Assembly: GCA_947179485.1 (NCBI GenBank)
Contig: OX359246.1
Coordinates: 19,344,001 to 19,408,000, forward strand
Direction of reading: 5' to 3'
From: Allacma fusca
Lineage: Eukaryota; Arthropoda; Collembola; Symphypleona; Sminthuridae
DNA: 64,000 bases
The notes under the pieces were generated by a model. It was not told where the DNA came from. It made no database searches and saw only the letters and a program-made list of their open reading frames with translations. This document shows positions 47,661-58,057 of this stretch, piece after piece. How positions within the stretch are numbered: position 1 is the stretch's first letter; each line of letters starts with the position of its first letter. A program made the position numbers and the translations under genes.

Positions 47661-48750
47661 AGGAACAGTGGACAGTCAATTGACTGTCCTCCCTCCTAAG
47701 TTAAACTCCAAGAGTCATAAAATGTCAACAGAGTTGAAGAAATCAACACCTGGTTGGGGAAATCTCACGGGAGACAGGAGTGGTTTTAAGGAAGAGAGTC
47801 AGCAGGACACTAAACCGGTATCAACAGTCATAAAATCATCATTACACTTCACAACTCAAGCAGACAATTTGTTAGAGGGGAAACAAAATTTTTCCAAGTG
47901 ATGCTATCTGTACAGAGTTAACTACCCATAAGTAAGGTCCTATCCCCTATCTCCATAATTATTGGATATTGTCATATCATAAAATAAAATGAAACTTGGA
48001 TGAAGGAGCTGCTCTCCTCATAAAAATAGAAACGAAAAGAAAAATTCCAACCCTGTTGCTCAAGAGTCTCAAGACTTGATTGCTCTTGACATGTCCAGGA
48101 TCTGAACCCACACCACTTACTACTCCCTCCACAGGGACGTGCTAATGAAGAGAAGTAATTTATTTATTGACAGGACTGCCGTAACAGCACAAGTGCTCAT
48201 TCATATACATATATATAGAGTAGGCCATGGCACGTACACATAATTAATTAATTGCATAATGTGCACTCTCACACACTCACACAGACACACACACACTTGT
48301 ACATACGCCCGTCTGTATCCTCCTAGTGCTTCACAGTACGAAATATAATCTCATCTGGATACATGTGAGACAGTGCTACGTGCCATGCAGGTCCGCACTT
48401 GAATTGCCGGGTAAAATTCCCGCTTGACCTGGACTTGTGTTTTCAAGTACGAGTAAAAAATCCTGTACTCGGAGGACAGTATTACAAAAATGACATAATC
48501 ACATGCTCTGCTTCTCTCTGACCTTCTGTCGAGTCCGTTGAAATGCAAGCAAAGTCATCATGAATGTACATATATGTATTGTATGATGAAAAGGGGGAGT
48601 AAGCCTGAAAGCCAATTAACTAAATCTCATTTACTCACCACTATAGCCAAATGAATTAAAGACGAGCACCATAGCGAAGCTTTAGTAATTAAAAGCAAAT
48701 TCTCGAATATTCAATATTTTGAATCAGCTTTAAATACCAAATCAAACATC

Positions 48751-48940
48751 CCATCATTACAAATGACGGGACATCAAGCTCCATCATTACAAATGACGGG
48801 ACATCAAGCACCATCATTACAAATGACGGGACATCAAGCTCCATCATTACAAATGACGGGACAACGAGCTCCATCATTACAAATGACGGGACATCAAGCT
48901 CCATCATTACAAATGACGGGACAACGAGCTCCATCATTAC
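48751..48940. repeat. 30-bp minisatellite, six units
   Basis: The unit starts CCATCATTACAAATGACGGG and continues with a variable end (ACATCAAGCT or ACAACGAGCT). Six full units and a partial one are present. Because 30 is divisible by three, both strands show open frames across it; these are not taken as genes. Confidence 0.95.
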
Positions 48941-49089
48941 CAATTCAGAATCTCGGAGGGGGGGGGGCGAGGTTATAGCCTAATTAAGCAAGCATTGAAA
49001 AACAAATGTTATGAAGTAAACTTAAAAATACTATCGTACCATATTCATGTCCTACTGAAGTCAAGATCACAATCAGGTCACCAATTTGG

Positions 49090-49413
49090 GTATTAAATCC
49101 CGAACAAATTATTAGTTTTTATTCGCAGTTTGGATCCACAAATTCCACAATCACCCGAATTTTCCCAACCACTTGCAATATGAACTATTTTTCTTCAAAA
49201 TTATGTTGCTACTGATTCTCTATTAAATTTTGTTCTACAAACAGATATTTGTTTTTGTAATTAAATCCCGAACAAACTACTGCAGTTTTTCATTCACAGT
49301 TTCAATTCACAAACACAAATTCCGCAATCACCCCAATTTTTCCAACCACTATGAACAGTTTTTTCTTCAAAAAATATATAAAACTACTGATACTCTGTTA
49401 AATTGTGTTCAAA
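49090..49413. repeat. Diverged tandem duplication of about 165 bp
   Basis: 49090-49256 and 49257-49413 share TTAAATCCCGAACAAA, a CACAAATTCC...CAATCACCC block and the TTTTTCTTCAAAA...CTACTGAT block in the same order. No gene is seen. Confidence 0.75.
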
Positions 49414-49772
49414 TAAGTTGTTGAAAATAATTGCCGTCGAAATAAATTCCGTGAGCAGAAATTACAAGTTGAACTATTCTTCATGAAAAATCCTTCGACT
49501 GAACTAAAAACCCAGCAATGAGTCTGGTCAAGGACCAAAGTGATGAAAAATGTTGCATAAACAGGATGCAGCTGCATGCCATAAACATTCCATGGCTGCA
49601 GCTGCATCCCATAAAAATATCCCGTGGAGTCGGAGGGACAGCGGCCAGTTTTACTGGAAGTGCCGCTGCCCTTTGTCCACGGCAAAAATAATTTTGTCAC
49701 ATACCCCTCTCCCTTCACTTTTCCTCCCATACCTTCAACACACCCATGTTGAAGGTATAGGGGAAAAACCCG

Positions 49773-49882
49773 AAAAACCGAGAGTAACCTGCTGCTCCCG
49801 AAAATTCGGGTGTAACCCACTGCACCCGAAAATTCGGGAGTAACATATTGCAGGAAAAATAAGTAGTGTAACTTATACTACT
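49773..49882 (-). repeat. Right terminal inverted repeat
   Basis: It is the inverse of 24346-24455 and ends ...TATACTACT at the element boundary. A separate short hairpin (CTTCAACA...TGTTGAAG) lies just inside it at about 49732-49756. Confidence 0.95.
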
Positions 49883-49888
49883 CGTAAT
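49883..49888. repeat. Polinton target-site duplication, right copy
   Basis: CGTAAT, identical to 24340-24345. On the receptor strand it encodes Ile-Thr. Confidence 0.95.
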
Positions 49889-51611
49889 TTCCCTCAAGTG
49901 ATTCCTAATTCCTTTTGTTATTAACATTCCGAATAATTCTGCCAGGGAAGCAGATCTTGGTTGTGTAAACATCCAACCTTCTGTTCCCCTGTTACGTATT
50001 TCTCTTCCGTAGTGACAGTTCTGGAGGGAACGCTGCAAGTCAATTCTCATCAAATCCAAATCATTTACTTCCCCCGGTTTGACAACACACGCAACATCAT
50101 CTTCCATCATTACTCTGTACAAAGTGGCGTAGTTGAGTTTATCCTCTAATCGTCGTCTTCCACTTTGACGATTTCGTTTCTCCCGTTCCGCCTCCAGGAA
50201 ATCTTTTAATGTCAAGAGACAGGGCTCTGAGAAAATCGTGTAATTAATTTCACGGAGTTCACCAAAGCTCGCAATTCCCCTTTCCAGGAAAACCTTTTCA
50301 CGAATGTAATTAATGAGATATCCCCTATAGCTGTGACTGATGATAATGGAGCCCGCCACGAAGAACAAAATAGTTTTCCGCCGTCCTTTTGACAAACGTA
50401 AATTCTGACAGAGCAATGCACCAAAGAGGATGAACATTTCACCTAAAATGTTTCTCAAGAATCTTCTTGCACTCCTAAGCTGACCTTGTTTCCTTCCATA
50501 TATTAGAAATGGTCTTCCGTTGAGCTTCAGATAGTTATTCTCAGTGGACTTGGCTTTGGCAAGAAATACTGCAACTGTGACAATAGTCACAATTAATTAT
50601 ACTTAACCAAGTGGTATCTCCGAAGGGTATCAACCAGTACTTTAGTTTGCTAGTTCCAAAATTCCCATCCAAATGTGTATGTTTATGGCAGTAGAAAAAT
50701 GAATTTGACAAAGTACCTGTAACTACAAGCCTTTGTTCATTTAATTTGGACAGTCGGTCTATAATGTCATTTGCGAGTATTCTAGGTTGATTAGGCTTAG
50801 CCGATTCCCTTTGAACTATCAACGTACCATTGACAGCTCCCACTAACATGTGAGCTAAGTCCAGGTCATGTACATATGGATAAATTTCAGATCCTTCCAT
50901 TGCTTTTCGAAGCGTTGGCTGAACTAGGCTTCTTGAGTTCCCAAAGTTTTTCACACCCGTTTTAGAATAGTATGAGACAGGGGATCGGTGCAAATTTTCC
51001 TGAGCTTTTTGAAGCATTTCAGGAGATGACAAAAATATCAAGAGATTCTCAGGTGGAATTTTCATCCACATCCTACCCTTTGCCTTGGAACCAGCCAGGT
51101 ATAGTCGGACTTCAGTTACCACCAGAGGGGGCGGCGTAAGGTCTCGTTTAAGCCCAATGGATTCTGTTGGAATTGCCCGAGGCTCTTGATTTTCATTTTG
51201 AATTGAAATGTGAAGGAGATTTTTAGAGGTTGTGCGAATTTCTTTCCAAGATTTTGTTTTCGGGAGATCCTGATGATTACTATTTATAACCAAGATATTC
51301 AACTCTTGATAGACTAAATGAACAATGCTGGCAAAAATCCCTACCACGAAACGAAAAAGTACCTCCAAATGGCGCGTTTCCTTGGGAAGTACCACATAAA
51401 AGCTGTGGCAGTTTCGTGTGAATTTCCTGTATGACATTCGTAAGGATTCTGATGATCTTATTGGTTCCGTTAATAAAAGAGTGGGTTGTGAGAGGAGAGA
51501 TTTGTAGAGAATATATTCCGTTCTATGTTTTTCTATAAAGGATAAACCCAGGGCAGTCAAAAGGTAGTTATTGCAGAGGGTTGAGTTGGGCAAAACATGT
51601 TGCAACTCCAT
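49883..51611 (-). pseudogene. Divergent ionotropic receptor, 5' part, disrupted
   Basis: This resembles the arthropod ionotropic receptors (chemosensory relatives of glutamate-gated channels). A frame from 51611 covers the extracellular ligand-binding region and ends at FGDTTWLSI at the edge of the first transmembrane helix. The helix continues in another frame (VTIVTVAVFLAKA) from about 50590, so there is a one-base frameshift near 50590-50605. The second frame then shows the pore region (ILFGALLCQNLRL), the second helix (ILFFVAGSIIISHSYRGYL) and the second ligand-binding lobe, up to LREIT at the TSD. The rest lies at 24145. It appears intronless. Two lesions make it a likely pseudogene, unless the frameshift is a sequencing error. 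Confidence 0.82.
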
Positions 51612-51900
51612 TTAAATTGTCTGTCGGACTAGTTTCTCCGCATTGGATAGTCAGGCTGATGCTCAGAATATTCTTGCCAGTAAAATACAGAATGTACGAT
51701 TTTTGCTGCATGCAGAGTTTGAGCCCTCTGGGATTTTTATTGTTACGTTTAAGAGCTGCTTTATTGGATTTATATCATTTTTTATACGGAGTAAGTTGGT
51801 GTAAGTTAATTGAGGCGTATAAATCCTGTATTTTATTAAGGTAAATAATGCTTGTCTTTTATTTATTTTATTACGTACATTTGCTTGGATGCCTACTTGG

Positions 51901-52752
51901 CAGAGCTTCTGCCGGGGACGGGGACGGGACGTCGGGACACTCGACGGACCGGGACGGGACGTCCCCGGGGACAAAATAATTGTCCCCATGTCGTATTCGG
52001 GACGGGACGGGGACAAAAAAAATGTCCCCATTATATCAAGGACGGGACGGGGACAAAACAAATTGTCCCCACTATATTCGGGACGGGACGGGGACAAAAA
52101 CAATTGTCCCCATTATATTCGGGACGGGACATGCTTTTTGGTCGTGTATATAACGGGACGGGACGAGCAAGCATAGCAGAACAAGGATAACGTTTCAGCT
52201 TTAATGCTCATGAGTAAACTATTCTGTGAACACTATTTCACCGAATGTAAGACACTCGATTTTAGGTTGTAGAAAATGAGGCTTGTTGCTCAAAAAGTTA
52301 AGGATGAATCTTTTAGCCACGATTCTATAAATGTGTTTTTCATGTTTTTGGTACAAATATTTTTTGTACGAAATTTTCCTCATGTTCCGATTTTCGGTAG
52401 GAGAATGTTGACAACTGTTTTCAGTAATTATCGGGACGGTACAGGAATTTTGTTCACATGCCACGATTTTCGGGACCGGGGACAATATTTTTTTTTAATT
52501 TTGGGGACGGGAACGGGGACAACGTTTTTGAAAAATTTTGGGGACGGGACGGGGACAAGATTTTTGTCCCCATGTCCCGACTTTCGGGACGGGACCGGGG
52601 ACAACGTTTTTATAATTTTTTGGGGACGGGACGGGGACATGGTTTTTGTCACCGTGTCCCGATTGTCGGGACGGGACTGGGGACAAAGGTTTTGAAAAAA
52701 TATCGGGACGGGACGGGACGGGACAAGAATTTTGTCCCCAACAGAAGCTCTG
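51901..52752. mobile_element. hAT-type MITE, GTCCCG word array (copy 2)
   Basis: Same family as 4916-5531 in the opposite orientation. The CAGAGCTTCT inverted ends are flanked by a perfect 8-bp TSD, CTACTTGG (51893-51900 and 52753-52760). It lies about 290 bp upstream of the receptor start. The middle third is plain AT-rich sequence shared in part with copy 1. Confidence 0.94.
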
Positions 52753-54117
52753 CTACTTGGACATTCTAGACTATCGAGCTGGAGCATTATAAATACTTTC
52801 TGAGCAAAATTAATGCTAATTTACAATAATTATTATTGAAGAAACAACAAAGTTTATCAAACAGTTTATGACAACATTCCGTGTTAGGATTAAACACAAC
52901 GTTCATGCTATCCACAGTTGAAGGTAATAGTCAAATCAAAAGTTAGTACATCGTAACGAGAATTTACAGGTGAAACTGTCGACAAGGGAAAAAGTCACAT
53001 GTGAGAGTGTCCTAATATTTTATTAGGCCTTGAAGAAAAAACCGCTTTTAATAAAGGCTCCTACGCAAGAGTATATCTTTGGACATGAAAGGAAAAAACT
53101 GTATAAATAATTACACATAATACATATATGTAAATTACAAATTGAAAACACCAATTCATACTTTATTTTTAAAATGAATAAAAGCTTTTTATTCGGGAGT
53201 AGTAAGTAGCATTAATCTTTGATAAATAAAAGGAAAATTCACGTTTATTGCAAATACAGAACCATAAGTCAAATGATCAAAAATTAAAGCGTTTTGGCAG
53301 AGAATAACTGTCCAGGAATACTATGTACTAAAAAACTGTACCTTGAAATTAGGAGGTTTTAATTCTCGTTAGACATGCAAAGTTATTAGGTATTCAGGAG
53401 AGTTGCTTTAATACCATTACATTTTTGTACCTACAGAGTTAATGGCTTACAGGTTACATTTTATTTAAAACTCACAAGGGTATATTTATTGTATTGTAAC
53501 ACTTTATGTCCAGCAAAGTTCTGTATTTTAGTGCAAGTGTGATTTATTGAAAAGGTGCTAAAGGCTTGTTTACAGCTTGTCAAGGATTTTTACTGTATTT
53601 GCTCTGCCTGACGAACGCATCATCTTTGTATAGTAAGCACTATAGGGGGAAGTTTACATAAAAGACTTTGTGAATGTAAAGCTCGCAGATATCTATCGTA
53701 TGACAGAGATTCACACAAGGAATGGGGAGCCCGACTTTATGATCAACTTTGGAGTATATATTCATGTGACCTTCATTTGATGGACAAAAAACTCTTACAT
53801 AACACAGGGATATACAATTAACACAGTAGAGAGTAACAAGTCACATTATCTCGGTTCACAAAAGCTCTCTGTTAGAATTGACTGCTTTATCTCCGTAGCA
53901 TTTTTCTAGTTTGTCAGTAACAAAGATTAGTAATGAACTGGCTTGGGTCAGAGTTCCTAATCTCATCAATAACGTTCATAGTGCATTTCAGCTTACAGTG
54001 AATGGGGCGTGTAATTAATTGTAAATAATTTTCCTGTTTAAAAAATATTTCCTAAAGCTTAATTTCCACTGAATCTACAACTCTCCATTTTAAATAATTA
54101 TTATACTATAAAGAAAA
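52753..54117. other. Intergenic, nothing recognised
   Basis: AT-rich sequence with no frame or repeat I can name. It must contain the promoter of the SEC14-like gene. Confidence 0.6.
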
Positions 54118-55895
54118 ATGTCAGCTCCCACAACTCAAGAGCTGGAACTTCTCAAAAAGGTATGTGTTCTAAAAATGTTCAAGAAATGTATTTTTGATTT
54201 TAAATATTGTTGGATTATCATTTTATGTGTAATGCTTTACATGTAAGTGCATAGAAAGATACAAACTAAATTAGTATTGTCTAAAAAATATAACCTTGAT
54301 TATAATAAATTAGTTCAGGGAGAAGTTAGCGGATTTATCTCTTGAAGGCGAACAAGATTCGGATATGTTTCTCCTTCGCTGGATTAGAGGTAATTTTGAA
54401 TTCTTTCAATTCCAAAATAATTTATGTACAAAATACATCAAATTAGTTTTTGTGTATCTATTTGTATTCATTGAAAATATATGTATTTATGAACGTTCGT
54501 CCGCTGACATTTGTTTAAATTTTTAGTAGTTCTTGCTATGATGCTCGTGTAAGTATAACTTACTACAAATAATTATGATACGCAGCCCAAAATATATGTA
54601 TTTTTTTACTCGAATTGCCTTCAAGCGCTGAATAATAATAAATAATTATTTTTATGTATGATAATAAATACCCTGAGTTAAAATTTTGACTTTTATCACA
54701 GCTCGAGAAAACAATTTAGACCATGCTGAAGATATGCTTCGAAAAGTAAGCTGATAATATTCTTATATCATGTAAACTATTTTGAGTAAGATTACAATTT
54801 AATAATTCCGAATGTACAGATATTCTGCGTGGTTGTGAAACTTAATAAATATGTCCACAAACTTTTAGTCTTTATTTTGGCGTAAAGAAAACAACTTGGA
54901 TTCCTGGAAACAGCCCGCTAATCTCAAGACTGATTTACCCTACGAAATCGTTGGATATGATCAAAACAACTGTCCAGGTATTACGCAATCAGATGTTTGT
55001 ATCAAAGGTACCTTCAAACCAAGTCAAAGCTAAAAGTTCAGATTTGATATGAGCGGAATACACATTAAATCCAGAGCGCAACATTAACTGCGATATTGAA
55101 TCCAGGAAATAAATAAAGTGTACAAAGCTGCGTTTACAAAGTTCGTCTGGTCTGAGCTGTGATAACTAGCAAAGATAACCTTGAATTATTTGCGTGCGCT
55201 AATCTTACACAATTATTATTATTTGAGTAGTTGTAATGATCCAAGGCGGACGATGGGACTTCAAAAAGCTAGTTGCAGATGGACAACGACAAGACTTCCT
55301 GAATTTCAAGCAAAGTATTTACGAGGAGATATTGGAAACAATGCGTGGGAAAACTACTCCTGAAGGTGTCCCTGTCACTCAAGGAATTTTCATTATTGAT
55401 TTAAATTGCTCTTCATTCAGCCAAATGTCTTTTCAAGGTTTGCTTCTCAAGTTTTTTGTAATAATTATAAACGTCATTCCTATAAAAAATATTATGTTCC
55501 AGCAACTTAATCAGGATAATTTTTTTCAGTCTTGGGCATGATGAAAGAAGATGGACAACGTTTTGAGGCCAATTACCCTGAAATTTTGAAGAACTTGTAT
55601 TTCATCAACGGTACGTCTCCTACACAGTACATTGATAGTAGTCTCTGCGTGAAATGCATTATTTAAGCTAAATTGCCCAACTTGTACTTAATTAGCCCCC
55701 TGGTTCCTCAATATGGTAATGAACATCATGAAAACAATCGTCAGTGCAAAAACAGTCGGGAAGATAAATGTTTTTCCCAGCGATCCCACTAAATGGATGC
55801 CGGTTCTACAGGAAATTGTACCTTTAGAAATCCTTCCCGTTGTTTACGGAGGGAAGAATGCGGACTCTAAATTAAACTCTAATTTGGAAAATTGA
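54118..55895 (+). CDS. SEC14-like (CRAL-TRIO) lipid-binding protein, seven exons
   Basis: This is a cytosolic lipid-transfer or lipid-sensing protein of the SEC14L group. Exons are 54118-54159, 54314-54389, 54702-54745, 54869-54977, 55231-55437, 55530-55610 and 55696-55895. All have GT/AG sites and consistent phases, giving 252 aa. The CRAL-TRIO N-terminal helices are seen in KKFREKLADLS and DSDMFLLRWIRARENNLDHA. The lipid-binding domain has the family core YFINAPWFLNMVMNIMKTI and KINVFPSDPTKW, and ends at LPVVYGGK. It stops shortly after, so the C-terminal GOLD domain of longer SEC14L proteins is absent. The lipid ligand is unknown. An AATAAA lies near 55961. Confidence 0.9.
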
Positions 55896-56076
55896 ATATT
55901 TTTTGTAACAGATTGTATTTTATTAAATGAACAGAAAGTGCGTATCTCCTCAGAATAAATACTCCTTAAGCTATAGCCGGACTATTAAGTAATTATCCGT
56001 TTGTACTGTGCTCCATCAAAGGACCTTTACACGCTACAAGGGAAGAATCCCAGTCTTGAGCTTCAAAGGAATTTGT

Positions 56077-56506
56077 TTACAAAATGCTGTAGCTGCATGG
56101 AAATACTCCATCGTCATGATTGGCCAGCGCTCCAAAGGCGCCATAGGTTAAGTCCAATGTATCTTCACTAGGGGGAGCTCCGAACCGATCATTAACACGG
56201 ACCACAATGGACCCCCCAGTCCTTTGATTTGTAACTTGAAGCATCGTTCCAAAAGGAAGGTATGGCAATGCAGCTGTTGTCATTCCCATTGGATTAAAAC
56301 TTTCTCCAGTTGCTGTTTGCTCCCCCGTTTCCGATGGAGATCCGTAGTAGACGCATTTTGCTGGAAAAATTCAGATTGATAAGTCCAAGCTATTTAGCAT
56401 ACTCGCAAAATTCAAAAGAAGTATTGTTTAAAAAATTACTCGAAAAATTACCTCCATAAGAACTGGCGATGATGCAAGAAAATACGATAACCTGGAAGGA
56501 TTTCAT
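56077..56506 (-). CDS. Secreted RlpA-like double-psi beta-barrel protein A, two exons
   Basis: Exons are 56506-56452 and 56360-56077, joined in phase for 112 aa. Exon 1 encodes a signal peptide, MKSFQVIVFSCIIASSYG. The mature part is one RlpA-like/expansin-type DPBB domain: CVYYGSPS, ATGESFNP, LPFGTMLQVTNQ, VVRVNDRFGAPPSEDTLDLT. A Cys near each end may form a disulfide. Such single-domain proteins are mostly bacterial or fungal and include papain-inhibitor-like and barwin-like members; their function in animals is not established. It has a TATA box and a paralogue 3.5 kb away. The gap to the SEC14-like gene (55896-56076) has nothing else. Confidence 0.85.
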
Positions 56507-56642
56507 CCTGATTTTCAAAAAATTTGAAATTTGATTCAAGAAATGTATTTTAGGAATTTGAAAGCAGGATGTTTTTTTTGTTTTGATGCTTATTCTTGGA
56601 AGTCACCAGGAATGTGTGATGATCTAGGTAGGTTCTCTTCAG

Positions 56643-56650
56643 CTTTTATA
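56643..56650 (-). promoter_or_regulatory. TATA box of RlpA-like gene A
   Basis: TATAAAAG on the minus strand, about 140 bp upstream of the ATG. The context AGTATAAAA is shared with gene B. Confidence 0.6.
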
Positions 56651-57207
56651 CTATTTGTATATGGGCACAGTGTCTGGCAAAAAGATCATTGAACAATCAA
56701 AAGTTCATTTACCAGAGGTTGTAGGAAAAGTAAGGCAAGGAAACTGATTTTGTTATCTAGGGTTGTTGAGTGTGCTCAGTGGAACAACTATTAAGGCACA
56801 AGTTGAATGTCATCAGACGGAACTTGTAATCCGAAAAAATGCTCGCACTTTGAAATTATTGATAATCAACATGCAAAACTGCAATGAAGCCTTCTGTCTT
56901 CTGCAGTTACTCATAATTAAGGAATGCATGCGTGATGCATATAGCCAGGTATTCGCTGATTAATATTTTTGGCTGTTATATTGGAAATTCAGGGTGTGTG
57001 GATATATGTGCTGAATTTGCGATTTCTTTATCTCATCAACTACTACGGCGGTCAAGATGACATGTCGTCCAGTATGGGCATGGAATCGTGGTTATGCATA
57101 TTGTATTTTTCCAGGAGCTCTTGGAATGACTAGAGGGGAATCCCCACATGAGAATTGTGATTTTGTTCATTTATTTCAGCTGGTACTGTAATTATACGAT
57201 GTAAGTA

Positions 57208-58055
57208 CAGTCAACTCTCGTTATAAGGGATGGCTTTATAAGGGAAAAGTTGCTATATGGGATGAGTTTGTCCGTCCCCGCCAGATCTCCCATTAATGCA
57301 ATGCTTAAGAAAAGTGCTTATAAGGGACATTCCTATAAGGGAAAACTCGCTATAGTGGAACATATAATGGATACCATGGAATGATAAATAGTGCCTATAA
57401 GGGATTTTAATGGACTGAAATCATGTATCCGCACTCTGTGCTCATGTTACGCAATCATAGCTGTTAAAGATTCATATCCAGCACTTTTCTTCGTTTCACT
57501 CAAATCCATACATACTGATTCCGTAATTTTTAACGTTCGTATGGCATGGTGTTCAATATGTAATTACTTCAACTTGTAATAATTACTTATAATATGTCAC
57601 AATGAGTGCAAATCGTAGACACTTGGATTTCGGACAGAAAGCATCGATAATATCTGATATTCAAACTGGCATATAATTTCGTAGCCAAGTGTGTAAATTA
57701 ACAAATTTGGCAAATTCAACAGTGAATATTAGTAGAAAATCAGAGGCAAAATAATTACAAAACCATGTGACGATAGATTTGAATCTGAAAACAATTAGGG
57801 CAGTGTGGTTATAAATTAACCAGGCGTACAGTTATTTAAGTGGCATTCTGTTCTACAAACTTCTCCCGAATAAAACTATGAACAGAAAAGGTCAAGTTAA
57901 TGCTGCATGATTAAAAAGAGATTAAAAATTAGAACTAATTATTTTCTAACATACACTATGAGGGAATTTTTCCCTTATATGCATATAAGGGAAAGTTTTT
58001 ATAAGGGACAAAATATCCCAGTCCCCAGAGATTCCCTTATAACGAGAGTTGACTG
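57208..58055. mobile_element. Decayed pogo/Tigger-like transposon
   Basis: Inverted ends CAGTCAACTCTCGTTATAAG (23 bp identical) are flanked by TA. The word ATAAGGGA recurs inside both ends. At 848 bp it is a deletion derivative that keeps the start of its transposase (next entry). Confidence 0.9.
57604..57756 (+). pseudogene. Fragment of a CENP-B/pogo-type transposase DNA-binding domain
   Basis: The frame begins MSANRRHLDFGQKASIISDI, resembling the N-terminal helix-turn-helix of Tigger transposases. A TAA stop follows within 24 codons; the second helix (LTNLANSTVNISRKSE) is visible in the continuing sequence. No catalytic DDE region remains. Confidence 0.7.
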
Positions 58056-58057
58056 TA

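Larger units (their letters stand above)
43602..49772. other. Gene-free right arm of the Polinton
   Basis: Over 6 kb no frame looks like a real gene on either strand; the short frames lack family resemblance, splice logic or codon character. The DNA is AT-rich and has several local repeats, listed separately. I find no clean transposon boundary that would make it a nested insert. Confidence 0.6.
24346..49882. mobile_element. Polinton/Maverick element, 25,537 bp, apparently intact
   Basis: The element runs from AGTAGTATAAG to its inverse, with 110-bp terminal inverted repeats and a 6-bp TSD. It carries all the defining genes: protein-primed DNA polymerase B, retroviral-type integrase, A32-like packaging ATPase, adenain-like cysteine protease, major capsid and penton-like proteins. 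It also carries a PIF1-type helicase, two predicted single-pass membrane proteins, a RING-like protein and several unknowns. No core frame is broken. Polintons are known as self-synthesising transposons related to adenovirus-like viruses and may form virions. The size exceeds the usual 15-20 kb mainly because of a 6-kb gene-free right arm. Confidence 0.96.

Noticed and set aside
44387..47901. Short frames in the right arm (44387-44656, 46207-46503, 47668-47901)
   Set aside because: No conserved motif, plausible start or splice partner; lengths are as expected by chance in this composition.
48689..48978. Repeat proteins on both strands
   Set aside because: A 30-bp minisatellite keeps frames open on both strands; no start context, splice site or family supports a gene.
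43602..49772. Right arm as a separate nested transposon
   Set aside because: I looked for inverted ends and duplicated targets around it and found none.
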